This document shows, one piece after another, positions 8,086-14,259 of a stretch of DNA of 14,259 nucleotides. Source of the DNA: CAZVFE01 sp964626405. Lineage in GTDB: Bacteria; Bacteroidota; Bacteroidia; Cytophagales; Spirosomataceae. Every line of letters starts with the position of its first letter. Positions within the stretch are counted from its first letter, which is position 1. The notes below the pieces were generated by a model that was not told the origin of the DNA, made no database searches, and worked only from the letters and a program-made list of their open reading frames with translations. The DNA is taken from the NCBI GenBank assembly GCA_964626405.1, contig CAZVFE010000044.1, forward strand, positions 1 to 14,259. Reading direction: 5' to 3'. A program made the position numbers and the translations under genes.

Positions 8086-8113
8086 TAGCTTAAAACGATG
8101 ACCAATTACCTAA

Positions 8114-8121
8114 CAAAATTA
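8114..8121 (-). promoter_or_regulatory. -7 box upstream of the purF-like gene
   Basis: On the minus strand these bases read TAATTTTG, an exact match to TAnnTTTG, 28 bases before the purF-like ATG. A TTG lies at 8137-8139 with 15-base spacing, shorter than usual. This argues for a start inside the nuoN-purF spacer (66 bases), so purF need not depend on the uvrA-nuoN transcript. Confidence 0.42.
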
Positions 8122-8151
8122 CGTAAATTATTTTTTCAAACTAATAAAAAT

Positions 8152-9585
8152 CTAAAAATTTGGAAAGAAAAATAGTGCAAGGAAAATCAAAGCTAAAACA
8201 GTAAATAATATTTTCTTATTTCCCGTAATTATTAAATGATTGTTTGAGATATCGCCCTTTTTTAAGAATAATTGATAAGGAATTCTTAAATAATAGAATA
8301 AGGAAATAGCTGTAAATAATAGACTAATTGTAAATAAAATTAAATAGATAATATCATTGGTTTCATTGAAATAATCCCAGATAAAGCCAAAATACCCAAT
8401 TTTTGCCCATAAACTTGGAGCTGGGGGAAAGCCTATTAATCCCAAAATACCTACCAAAACCAATAAGCCATAAAGGGGATATTCAAGGCCTAATCCTGCA
8501 TAATCTGAAATATCATTTTTCTTGTATTCCTCCTGACTTCGATCTAATAAATTAAAACTAATTAGACTCCCTATGAAATACATTATCGAATAAAAGAATA
8601 ATAATTTATAAGATTCTAAACTTGGATTTATCCAAATCATCGCCATAAACCCCCCATGCGCTATACTTGAATAAGCAAGCATTCTTTTGGTATTTAACTG
8701 CCTCAATGCACCTAAATTTCCAATAGTCATGGTAAGGATACACAATACCGCTATAACATTACCGTAGGGTAAATTGATTTCTTTTAATATCCTTAAACCG
8801 ATAAAGCCTATTGCAATTTTTGGAATAGTAGTAAGTAATACCATCCATTGTGCTGGCAAAGACTCAATAACTTCTGGTGCCCAAGGATGCGCAGGTGCTA
8901 AAGACATTTTAAATAATAAGGCCATACCAACCATCGATAAGCCAATTATTCCTATCGTTGGGTTCATGCCTAAGCCTCTACTAAATTCATTCCCTAAAAA
9001 TTCTAAACTTCCAGAAAAGCCATAAATAAGGGATATTCCATATATGAAAATTGCCGTAATCGTCAGTCCAAAAAATAAATAGGGGAGTGCCGCCCGATAG
9101 GATAATTTGGATTTTTTATAGGCTACCAATCCATAGGTTCCTAAAGTCATGGTTTCAATCCCTAATAATAAAATCAACCAATGAGAACTCGCCCCAGTAT
9201 ACAATGCCCCAAGAATAATAGCCCAAAAGGAAATTATTTCTTCAAATGAAATAATTTTTTTTACCAGATGATTTACAAAAATCAAAATTAAACCCATTCC
9301 TAAAACCAAAATAGAATAAGTATAATATTCTGAATTTAAAAAAAATAAATTATGACCCACTGGCCCAAAATAATTCATTTCTCCTCTTTGAAATCCAAAT
9401 ATGATCCCAAAAATTAGGCCTAAATAAGCAATAAAAAATCGAAGGTTGGATTGAAGTTTTTTTTCTGCATTACCAAGAAAAATTTCAAAACCGGTAAATA
9501 CCAAAACCCATACCAATATTAATATCTCCGGAATAAAAAATCTCATTCCTTGAAACATGTCCGATAATGAATTTTGTAAACTCAT
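8152..9585 (-). CDS. nuoN: NADH-quinone oxidoreductase subunit N-like membrane protein
   Basis: The 477-residue, almost wholly hydrophobic protein (about 13-14 membrane helices) belongs to the antiporter-like subunits of respiratory complex I, which carry protons across the inner membrane during NADH-quinone electron transfer. NuoN-type features seen are LGIETMTLGTYGLVAY with Glu144, FKMSLAPAHPWAPEV with Lys226 and His233, TIPKIAIGF with Lys256, NTKRMLAYSSIAHGGFM (299-314), and GFPPAPSLWAKIGYF with Lys395. These match the charged relay of NuoN better than NuoL or NuoM. One oddity: the helix-5 position usually read as (A)LKYF is here LPYL (Pro168), so a normally conserved lysine seems absent. 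The gene starts at the base after the uvrA stop and ends in TAG. No other nuo gene is visible, whereas nuoN normally follows nuoM. It may be the genome's only nuoN relocated, or a second copy. Confidence 0.85.
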   Translation of the reverse strand: MSLQNSLSDMFQGMRFFIPEILILVWVLVFTGFEIFLGNAEKKLQSNLRFFIAYLGLIFGIIFGFQRGEMNYFGPVGHNLFFLNSEYYTYSILVLGMGLILIFVNHLVKKIISFEEIISFWAIILGALYTGASSHWLILLLGIETMTLGTYGLVAYKKSKLSYRAALPYLFFGLTITAIFIYGISLIYGFSGSLEFLGNEFSRGLGMNPTIGIIGLSMVGMALLFKMSLAPAHPWAPEVIESLPAQWMVLLTTIPKIAIGFIGLRILKEINLPYGNVIAVLCILTMTIGNLGALRQLNTKRMLAYSSIAHGGFMAMIWINPSLESYKLLFFYSIMYFIGSLISFNLLDRSQEEYKKNDISDYAGLGLEYPLYGLLVLVGILGLIGFPPAPSLWAKIGYFGFIWDYFNETNDIIYLILFTISLLFTAISLFYYLRIPYQLFLKKGDISNNHLIITGNKKILFTVLALIFLALFFFPNF

Positions 9586-12405
9586 TTAGTTAAATTTTTC
9601 CTTTAAATATTTTCCAGTAATATTATCCTTTAATTTGATTAAATCCTCAGGAACCCCTTCAAAACAAATTTTTCCTCCCTTATCTCCGCCCTCAGGACCT
9701 AAGTCTATAATATGATCCGCACATTTAATAATTTCAAGATTATGTTCAATAATTAATACCGTATCTCCCTGCTCAACTAAATCTTGAAATGCTTGAAGCA
9801 ATCTTCGGATATCATAATAATGTAATCCTGTTGTAGGCTCATCAAAGATAAATAAAGTTTTCCCCTTATGCTGATTTCCCTTACCAAAAAATGAAGCTAA
9901 TTTTACCCTTTGTGCCTCTCCTCCAGATAAAGAATTTGAAGATTGTCCTAGTTTAACATATCCCAATCCCACTTGTTGTAAGGGCAATATTCGCTCCGCA
10001 ATTTTTTTATTATAATTATTGAAAAAATCTATACTTTCATCCACAGTCATATTCAATATATCTGCAATATTTTTTCCTCCAATTTCAATATCCAATATTT
10101 CCTGCTTGAAACGCGCACCCTTACAGGATTCACATTCTAATCGTAAATCCGCCATGAATTGCATTTCTATGGTAGTTTCTCCTTCACCCTGACAAGTTTC
10201 ACATCTCCCACCATCTACATTAAACGAAAAATGTGCAGGTTTATAACCCCTCGTTTTAGATTGAGGTTGTTCTGAAAAAACCTGACGAATTAGGTCATAG
10301 GCCTTAATATAGGTAATAGGATTTGATCGAGAAGATTTTCCTATTGGTTGTTGATCCACCATTTCTATATGTTGAATCTTCTTTAATGAACCTCCAATTT
10401 CCCTAAACCTTCCTACTTCCTCCGTTCCAATTTCTAAATGTCTTGATATGGCAGGAAATAATATCTTTCTCACTAAGGTAGATTTTCCAGAACCAGAAAC
10501 TCCCGTTACAACATTCATTACCCCAAGAGGAATTTTAACATCCACATTCTTTAAATTATTTTCCTGCGCCCCTAATAATTCTATAAATGCTAATGGCTTC
10601 CTGCGCTGTTTAGGCATCGGAATCGGATCTTCTCCCCGTAAAAATTTTAAGGTGTTTGAATCTGGATAATCCTCTACTCGAGAATCCTTCCATGCTCCTT
10701 GAAATACAAGCTGACCACCATGAGAACCAGCGGCAGGACCAATATCAATTATTTGATCTGCTGATTTCATGATTTCTTCCTCATGCTCTACCACAATTAC
10801 CGTATTCCCAAGATTCTGCAATTCCTTCAAAACAGAAATTAATTGCTCCGTATCTCTTGGGTGCAAACCAATACTTGGCTCATCTAATATATACATTGAT
10901 CCAACCAAGGCAGATCCCAAAGATGTTGCAAGTTTTATCCTCTGATATTCCCCTCCAGATAAACTAGAACTCAAACGGTTTAAGGTTAAATAACCTAAAC
11001 CTACCATTTCTAGAAATCGCAATCGATTATTAATTTCCGCTAGTATCCGATCCGCAATCTTTTGCTCATTCGAACTCAATTTTAAATTATTGAAAAATTT
11101 AGAAACTTCCTCTATCGGCATTAATACCAAATCAATAATTGATTTCCCCTCAATTTTTACAAATCCGGCATCTTCTCTTAAACGAGAACCCTTGCATTCA
11201 GGACAAACCGTTCTGCCCCTATACCTTGATAATAATACACGATATTGAATTTTATAAGTCTCAGATTCGAGATAATCAAAAAATTGATTCAATCCGGCGA
11301 AATATTTATTTCCCTTCCATAATAATTCCTTTTGCCCCTCAGTTAAATCTTTGTACGGACGATGAATGGGAAAATCAAATTGGATTCCTGATTTAATCAA
11401 TGGATTCAGCCATTCCCCCATTCTCTCTGATCTCCATGGAGCTATCGCTCCTTCAAAAACAGATAATTCATGATTCGGAATCACCAAATCCCGATCTATT
11501 CCTAATACTTTTCCATATCCCTCACATCTCCTACATGCCCCATATGGATTATTGAAGGAAAATAAATTAATGGATGGCTCCTCAAATTCAATCCCATCTT
11601 CCTCAAATTTATCCGAATAAACCCGCTTCTTTTCCCCATCAATTTCAATCCAACATGTCCCCATGCCCTCAAAAAAAGCTGTTTGAACCGAATCGCTCAA
11701 TCGAAAAACAGTTTCATCGTCTGCCTCCGATATTGCCAATCGATCTATTAATATGGATAATTCTTTTACTTTTTTACCTATTTCATTCTGAAGCTTTTTG
11801 TCCTCCAAAATATCTTCCAATTGCAAAATTTCATCCTTAAATTTTAATCTTGAATATCCCTTCTGAACCAAAATTTTGCACTCCTCCTCCATGGTTCTTT
11901 CCGGACCCAAAATAAAGGGAGATAAAATTATTACCCTCTTCCCAATATGCTCTAAGATTTGATCGACAATCGAACTTACACTGTCCTTTTTTACCAATTT
12001 TCCTGAAATAGGAGAATAAGTTTTTCCAATTCGTGCAAATAATAATTTTAAATAATCATATATTTCTGTGGTTGTTCCCACTGTTGAACGCGGATTTTTT
12101 GTGGTAACCTTTTGCTCTATCGCAATGGCAGGTGCCACCCCCCGAATATAATCCACCGCAGGTTTCTCCATTCTTCCTAGGAATTGTCTGGCATACGAAT
12201 TTAAGGACTCAACATACATACGTTGCCCCTCTGCGAATAAGGTATCAAAGGCCAAAGACGATTTCCCCGATCCAGATAAACCAGTTATTACTACAAATTT
12301 ATTTCGAGGAATTGCCACGTCCAAATTTTTTAAATTATGAACATGTGCACCTTTAATAATAATATATTCCTTAGGATTAAGAGATTCTAAAGACGAATGG
12401 ACCAT
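9586..12405 (-). CDS. uvrA: Excinuclease ABC subunit A
   Basis: This ATPase recognises damaged DNA in nucleotide excision repair and loads UvrB at the lesion. The 939 residues hold two ABC modules in the family order. The first Walker A is GLSGSGKSS (42-50), followed by the UvrB-binding region (about 130-255). A zinc site is formed by CRRC (291-294) and CPEC (401-404). The first signature LSGGE is at 482-486 and Walker B ILDEP at 506-510. The second Walker A is GVSGSGKST (635-643), the second zinc site CETC (735-738) and CESC (758-761), the second LSGGE 826-830, and Walker B FDEPTTGLH 854-862. The length is normal. The short CPxC/H motif found near residue 130 in many UvrA proteins is SPIS here, probably a lineage feature. 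It leads a likely two-gene transcript with nuoN. The start is supported by alignment of IIIKGAHVHNLKN and by a promoter box upstream. Confidence 0.97.
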   Translation of the reverse strand: MVHSSLESLNPKEYIIIKGAHVHNLKNLDVAIPRNKFVVITGLSGSGKSSLAFDTLFAEGQRMYVESLNSYARQFLGRMEKPAVDYIRGVAPAIAIEQKVTTKNPRSTVGTTTEIYDYLKLLFARIGKTYSPISGKLVKKDSVSSIVDQILEHIGKRVIILSPFILGPERTMEEECKILVQKGYSRLKFKDEILQLEDILEDKKLQNEIGKKVKELSILIDRLAISEADDETVFRLSDSVQTAFFEGMGTCWIEIDGEKKRVYSDKFEEDGIEFEEPSINLFSFNNPYGACRRCEGYGKVLGIDRDLVIPNHELSVFEGAIAPWRSERMGEWLNPLIKSGIQFDFPIHRPYKDLTEGQKELLWKGNKYFAGLNQFFDYLESETYKIQYRVLLSRYRGRTVCPECKGSRLREDAGFVKIEGKSIIDLVLMPIEEVSKFFNNLKLSSNEQKIADRILAEINNRLRFLEMVGLGYLTLNRLSSSLSGGEYQRIKLATSLGSALVGSMYILDEPSIGLHPRDTEQLISVLKELQNLGNTVIVVEHEEEIMKSADQIIDIGPAAGSHGGQLVFQGAWKDSRVEDYPDSNTLKFLRGEDPIPMPKQRRKPLAFIELLGAQENNLKNVDVKIPLGVMNVVTGVSGSGKSTLVRKILFPAISRHLEIGTEEVGRFREIGGSLKKIQHIEMVDQQPIGKSSRSNPITYIKAYDLIRQVFSEQPQSKTRGYKPAHFSFNVDGGRCETCQGEGETTIEMQFMADLRLECESCKGARFKQEILDIEIGGKNIADILNMTVDESIDFFNNYNKKIAERILPLQQVGLGYVKLGQSSNSLSGGEAQRVKLASFFGKGNQHKGKTLFIFDEPTTGLHYYDIRRLLQAFQDLVEQGDTVLIIEHNLEIIKCADHIIDLGPEGGDKGGKICFEGVPEDLIKLKDNITGKYLKEKFN

Positions 12406-12432
12406 TTAATTCTACGTTCTATATACAATTTA

Positions 12433-12440
12433 CAAATTTA
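12433..12440 (-). promoter_or_regulatory. -7 box upstream of uvrA
   Basis: On the minus strand these bases read TAAATTTG, an exact match to the Bacteroidota -7 consensus, 27 bases before the uvrA ATG. No TTG at the usual -33 distance. It lies 6 bases from the opposing box at 12447-12454, so the two promoters overlap. Confidence 0.42.
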
Positions 12441-12446
12441 TCGTTA

Positions 12447-12454
12447 TATTTTTG
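12447..12454 (+). promoter_or_regulatory. -7 box upstream of the outer-membrane barrel gene
   Basis: TATTTTTG matches TAnnTTTG exactly and ends 27 bases before the ATG at 12482, leaving a leader of roughly 20 bases. A -33 TTG is not apparent. Its footprint would overlap that of the uvrA promoter. Confidence 0.42.
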
Positions 12455-12481
12455 TTTTCTAGTTTTATAAACAATTAAATC

Positions 12482-13069
12482 ATGAAAAAATTACTATTCT
12501 TTTTATTTTATTTCAATATTGGACTGAATTTATTCGGACAAGAACAAGTTACCATCACCCAAGAAGGAGCAGACATTAATTTAGATAAAGATAAAGAGTT
12601 TTCGGAATTGAGTTTTAAAGAAAAATTTCATTTGGGAGGTGGCTTTTCTGGTCTGAGTTTTGGTAACCCCACTAGTATTGGAATCTCTCCAATGGTTGGT
12701 TATGATGTCACACCAAATATTACCTTTGGAATAGGAGGTACCTATCAATATTATTCAATAAAAACAATTAATGGAGGAAGATTAAGATCCGACAATATTG
12801 GTGGAAGAGTTTTTGTGAGAAATTACTTGGATTTTTTAAATAATTTAATCGGCCCAGGTTTTTTGATCGGCCAGGTCGAAAGTTTTAAAGATATTAATAC
12901 GGTTATTCCTTACAGTTATTCAACCAATGTTTTAGTGGGAATCGGGATGGGCCCAAGAAGAGGATTCAATTTTCAAGTTATGTATGATTTGAATTACAAC
13001 AAGAATTACCTGAAAAGCTCTATTTATGGTAGCCCAATTGTGGTACAAGTCTCTGGTTTTATTTTTTAA
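12482..13069 (+). CDS. Small predicted outer-membrane beta-barrel protein of unknown function
   Basis: I do not recognise a specific family. The 195-residue protein has a signal peptide (about 1-19, MKKLLFFLFYFNIGLNLFG-Q), a short polar, acidic stretch (about 20-50), then a series of alternating strands rich in glycine and aromatic residues. Examples are HLGGGFSGLSFG, ISPMVGYDVTPNITFGIGGTY, DNIGGRVFVRNY and FNFQVMYDLNY. It ends in VQVSGFIF with a terminal Phe, as barrels inserted by the Bam machinery do. This pattern, and the size, suggest an 8-stranded barrel like the OmpA/OmpX-like porin-fold proteins of Bacteroidota. It is divergent from uvrA across 76 bases with apparently overlapping promoters. 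Its last four bases overlap the end of the convergent HupE-like gene. Subcellular location is a fairly safe inference; role is not known. Confidence 0.72.
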   Translation: MKKLLFFLFYFNIGLNLFGQEQVTITQEGADINLDKDKEFSELSFKEKFHLGGGFSGLSFGNPTSIGISPMVGYDVTPNITFGIGGTYQYYSIKTINGGRLRSDNIGGRVFVRNYLDFLNNLIGPGFLIGQVESFKDINTVIPYSYSTNVLVGIGMGPRRGFNFQVMYDLNYNKNYLKSSIYGSPIVVQVSGFIF

Positions 13070-13650
13070 GGAAATCGTTCGATCAGCATGTGAATAATAT
13101 AACCCATTATTATACTAGAGCTTACAATTACCAACATTTTGGATTTAACTCTTAAAAACTGAATTAATATACTAGTAATAAATAAGGTTAAAACGATTAA
13201 TATTATCTGCGCAATTTCTAAACCAATATTAAAGGATAATAAGGGTAAGACGATCGAGGACTCCTGGCCTAATAAACTCTTTAAATAAGAGGAAAATCCT
13301 AATCCGTGAATTAAACCAAATACCCCAATCATCAAATATTTTTCAATATTGAATTTTTGCTCATTGATTTTCTTTTGGTCAAAACCTAAATTCGTAAGGG
13401 CAGTAAAAAATATGGTCAATGGTATAAAAAATTCTACCCAATCAATATTTACTTGGATGAAATTTAAACTTGATAAGGCCAATGTAATGGTATGACCAAT
13501 TGTAAAAGCCGTTGCTAATAAAATTGCCTCTTTTGTTTTTGCAAAAGTATAAATACAAGTAAAACTTATAATGAATAGGATATGGTCCATAGCCTCCCAT
13601 TCAAAAATATGTTCAAAACCTAATTGAAAATAGGTGAAAAAAAAATCCAT
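13066..13650 (-). CDS. HupE/UreJ-family (type 2) integral membrane protein
   Basis: The 194-residue protein has about six hydrophobic helices and the hallmarks of the HupE/UreJ-2 family. These are GFEHIFEWEAMDHILF near the N-terminus (His14, Asp22, His23), AFTIGHTITL with His53, GLIHGLGFS with His115, and LLSFNIGLEIAQI with Asn141 and Glu145. In characterised relatives such membrane His and acidic residues go with transport of nickel or cobalt, and HupE and UreJ are tied to hydrogenase and urease. The type 2 group in Bacteroidota usually stands alone, and no hydrogenase, urease or metalloenzyme gene is seen here, so the substrate is unknown. The ATG at 13648-13650 starts directly before the first helix. 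It shares the bases TTAA with the end of the preceding barrel gene, so the two stop codons overlap, and it is divergent from the SnoaL-like gene across 41 bases. Confidence 0.83.
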   Translation of the reverse strand: MDFFFTYFQLGFEHIFEWEAMDHILFIISFTCIYTFAKTKEAILLATAFTIGHTITLALSSLNFIQVNIDWVEFFIPLTIFFTALTNLGFDQKKINEQKFNIEKYLMIGVFGLIHGLGFSSYLKSLLGQESSIVLPLLSFNIGLEIAQIILIVLTLFITSILIQFLRVKSKMLVIVSSSIIMGYIIHMLIERFP

Positions 13651-13654
13651 TTTG

Positions 13655-13662
13655 TATATTTA
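13655..13662 (+). promoter_or_regulatory. Possible -7 box upstream of the SnoaL-like gene
   Basis: TATATTTA differs from TAnnTTTG at the last base and lies 29 bases before the ATG at 13692, the same distance seen for other boxes in this window. No convincing -33 element. Confidence 0.25.
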
Positions 13663-13691
13663 GCCTAAATATTAAACTTAAACCTAAAATT

Positions 13692-14123
13692 ATGAAAAAA
13701 TTATTATTTTTAATTGCATTTTGTTTTTCCTTGAATTCTTATTCTCAAGCTATAACGAAAGAAGCTTTGATCGAAAGAGAAATGGGGAGATTTAAATCTA
13801 TGATTGCTGCAAATGGTGCAGAACTTGATGATGTCCTTCATGCTGATTTAGTTTATAATCATAGCTCTGGCGCAACAGATAATAAAACAACCTATGTAGC
13901 AAATATCGTAAATAAAAAATCTATTTATTATAAAATAAATGTAGAAGAAATGAATGCTCGAATTTATGGAAATGTGGGTATCATTAATGGAGTAGCAGGT
14001 TTTATCGACCTAAAAGATGGAAAAGAAACTGCCCCAAATAGATTGAGATTTACAGATATCTGGGTAAATGAAAATGGTAAGTGGAGAATGGTTTCTTGGC
14101 AATCTACCAAAGCACCTAAATAG
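13692..14123 (+). CDS. Secreted SnoaL/NTF2-like (DUF4440-type) protein
   Basis: The 143-residue protein has a signal peptide (about 1-19, MKKLLFLIAFCFSLNSYS-Q) and a single cone-shaped NTF2-like domain. It shows the family's usual order: a leading helix (ALIEREMGRFKSMI), LDDVLHADLVYNHSSG, a Y/I-rich strand region (YYKINVEEMNARIYGNVGIING), then LRFTDIWVNENGKWRMVSWQ, the typical closing strands of SnoaL-like and DUF4440 proteins. Family members include small-molecule-binding proteins and isomerases or cyclases. No catalytic residue pattern specific to one enzyme is recognisable, so a function is not assigned. Length is normal. It ends with TAG at 14121-14123, the last base of which already belongs to the repeat block that follows. 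Export to the periplasm is inferred from the signal peptide. Confidence 0.8.
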   Translation: MKKLLFLIAFCFSLNSYSQAITKEALIEREMGRFKSMIAANGAELDDVLHADLVYNHSSGATDNKTTYVANIVNKKSIYYKINVEEMNARIYGNVGIINGVAGFIDLKDGKETAPNRLRFTDIWVNENGKWRMVSWQSTKAPK

Positions 14124-14201
14124 GGAAGAGTGAAGAGAATTAATAATTAATAATTAAAAATTAAAAAATTATTCCCTCTTCCCTCTCCACTATTCACTCT
14201 T
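14123..14201. repeat. Nested inverted repeat with a core of 7-base tandem repeats
   Basis: The left arm GGGAAGAGTGAA (14123-14134) pairs in two alternative ways with the right side: GGGAAGAG (14123-14130) with CTCTTCCC (14176-14183), and AAGAGTGAA (14126-14134) with TTCACTCTT (14193-14201). Between them lie four head-to-tail copies of AATTAAW (14138-14165). Elements of this style, with GTGAAGAG-like arms around AATTAATAATT cores, recur between genes in Bacteroidota (general recollection, not searched here). It immediately follows the SnoaL-like gene. Confidence 0.6.
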
Positions 14202-14235
14202 ATTTTATCCCACGAATAAATTCATGGGATAAAAT
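14202..14235 (-). repeat. Long perfect-arm hairpin (REP-like element or terminator)
   Basis: ATTTTATCCCA (14202-14212) and TGGGATAAAAT (14225-14235) are perfect 11-base inverted arms. Inside them GAA and TTC extend the stem around a TAAA loop, interrupted on the plus strand by a C-A mismatch. Read on the minus strand that position is T-G, a wobble pair in RNA, so a minus-strand transcript would fold into an unbroken 15-bp stem with a 4-base loop. It could end a gene to the right of the window, or be a REP-type mobile unit. Confidence 0.6.
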
Positions 14236-14240
14236 TTTAA

Positions 14241-14259
14241 TTGCACGCGGTGCCCGCTT
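14241..14259. other. GC-rich tail with a small palindrome, cut by window edge
   Basis: After the hairpin, a GC-rich stretch contains GCGGTGCCCGC, a 4-bp all-GC stem with a TGC loop. The sharp rise in GC next to the hairpin suggests that it belongs to the same intergenic element. It is incomplete here. Confidence 0.35.

Noticed and set aside
11139..11840. Several plus-strand frames inside uvrA
   Set aside because: They are antisense shadows of a well-conserved gene; their products are low-complexity and proline/isoleucine-rich.
13066..13650. Hydrogenase or urease accessory locus suggested by HupE/UreJ similarity
   Set aside because: No hydrogenase, urease or nickel-handling gene is near; the family name alone does not support it.
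14124..14259. CRISPR array
   Set aside because: The repeats are 7-base tandem units and inverted arms, with no regular spacers.
1..14259. tRNA, rRNA, riboswitch or prophage features
   Set aside because: Reading all spacers showed no cloverleaf with CCA-type ends, no rRNA-like stretch, no recognisable riboswitch core and no phage genes.

Overview
The window is low-GC DNA (about one third GC, judged by eye) with the marks of a Bacteroidota genome, probably a Cytophagales-like marine or aquatic member. The evidence is a PorP/SprF-family outer-membrane protein beside a secreted giant with a gliding-motility-type C-terminal domain, an extended PurF of the Bacteroidota kind, A-rich start regions without Shine-Dalgarno sequences, and several -10-like boxes that fit TAnnTTTG. 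The 100-N run shows that it is a scaffold from a draft assembly or metagenome bin. The order-level placement is inference.

Layout. Positions 1-850, minus strand: the 5' part of valS (cut by the window edge), preceded upstream by crtZ, a carotenoid hydroxylase gene. Positions 993-6028: a surface block, with a PorP/SprF-like gene (minus) divergent from a large secreted protein that has a propeller-like region and a type B type IX secretion (T9SS) sorting domain (plus, interrupted by the assembly gap), convergent with a secreted Ycf48/BNR-like propeller gene (minus). Positions 6169-12405, minus strand: uvrA, then nuoN starting at the base after the uvrA stop, then a purF homologue with its own probable promoter. 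Positions 12482-14123: a small predicted outer-membrane barrel (plus), a HupE/UreJ-family membrane protein (minus, sharing a TTAA with the barrel gene so that both stop codons overlap) and a secreted SnoaL/NTF2-like protein (plus). Positions 14124-14259: no gene, but a dense set of inverted and tandem repeats resembling REP-type intergenic elements.

How the genes work together. The only clear functional pairing is the divergent PorP/SprF-like protein and the CHU_C-type cargo. It resembles the SprF/SprB arrangement in which one barrel protein serves one T9SS cargo. The rest is housekeeping (translation, purine synthesis, DNA repair, respiration) mixed with secreted and envelope proteins. uvrA and nuoN look co-transcribed although they are functionally unrelated. 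I do not see an obviously new multi-gene system. The items most worth a second look are the PorP/cargo pair with its gap, the orphan nuoN with an apparent loss of one conserved lysine, the overlapping divergent promoters at uvrA, two matching G-rich intergenic motifs, and the terminal repeat block.
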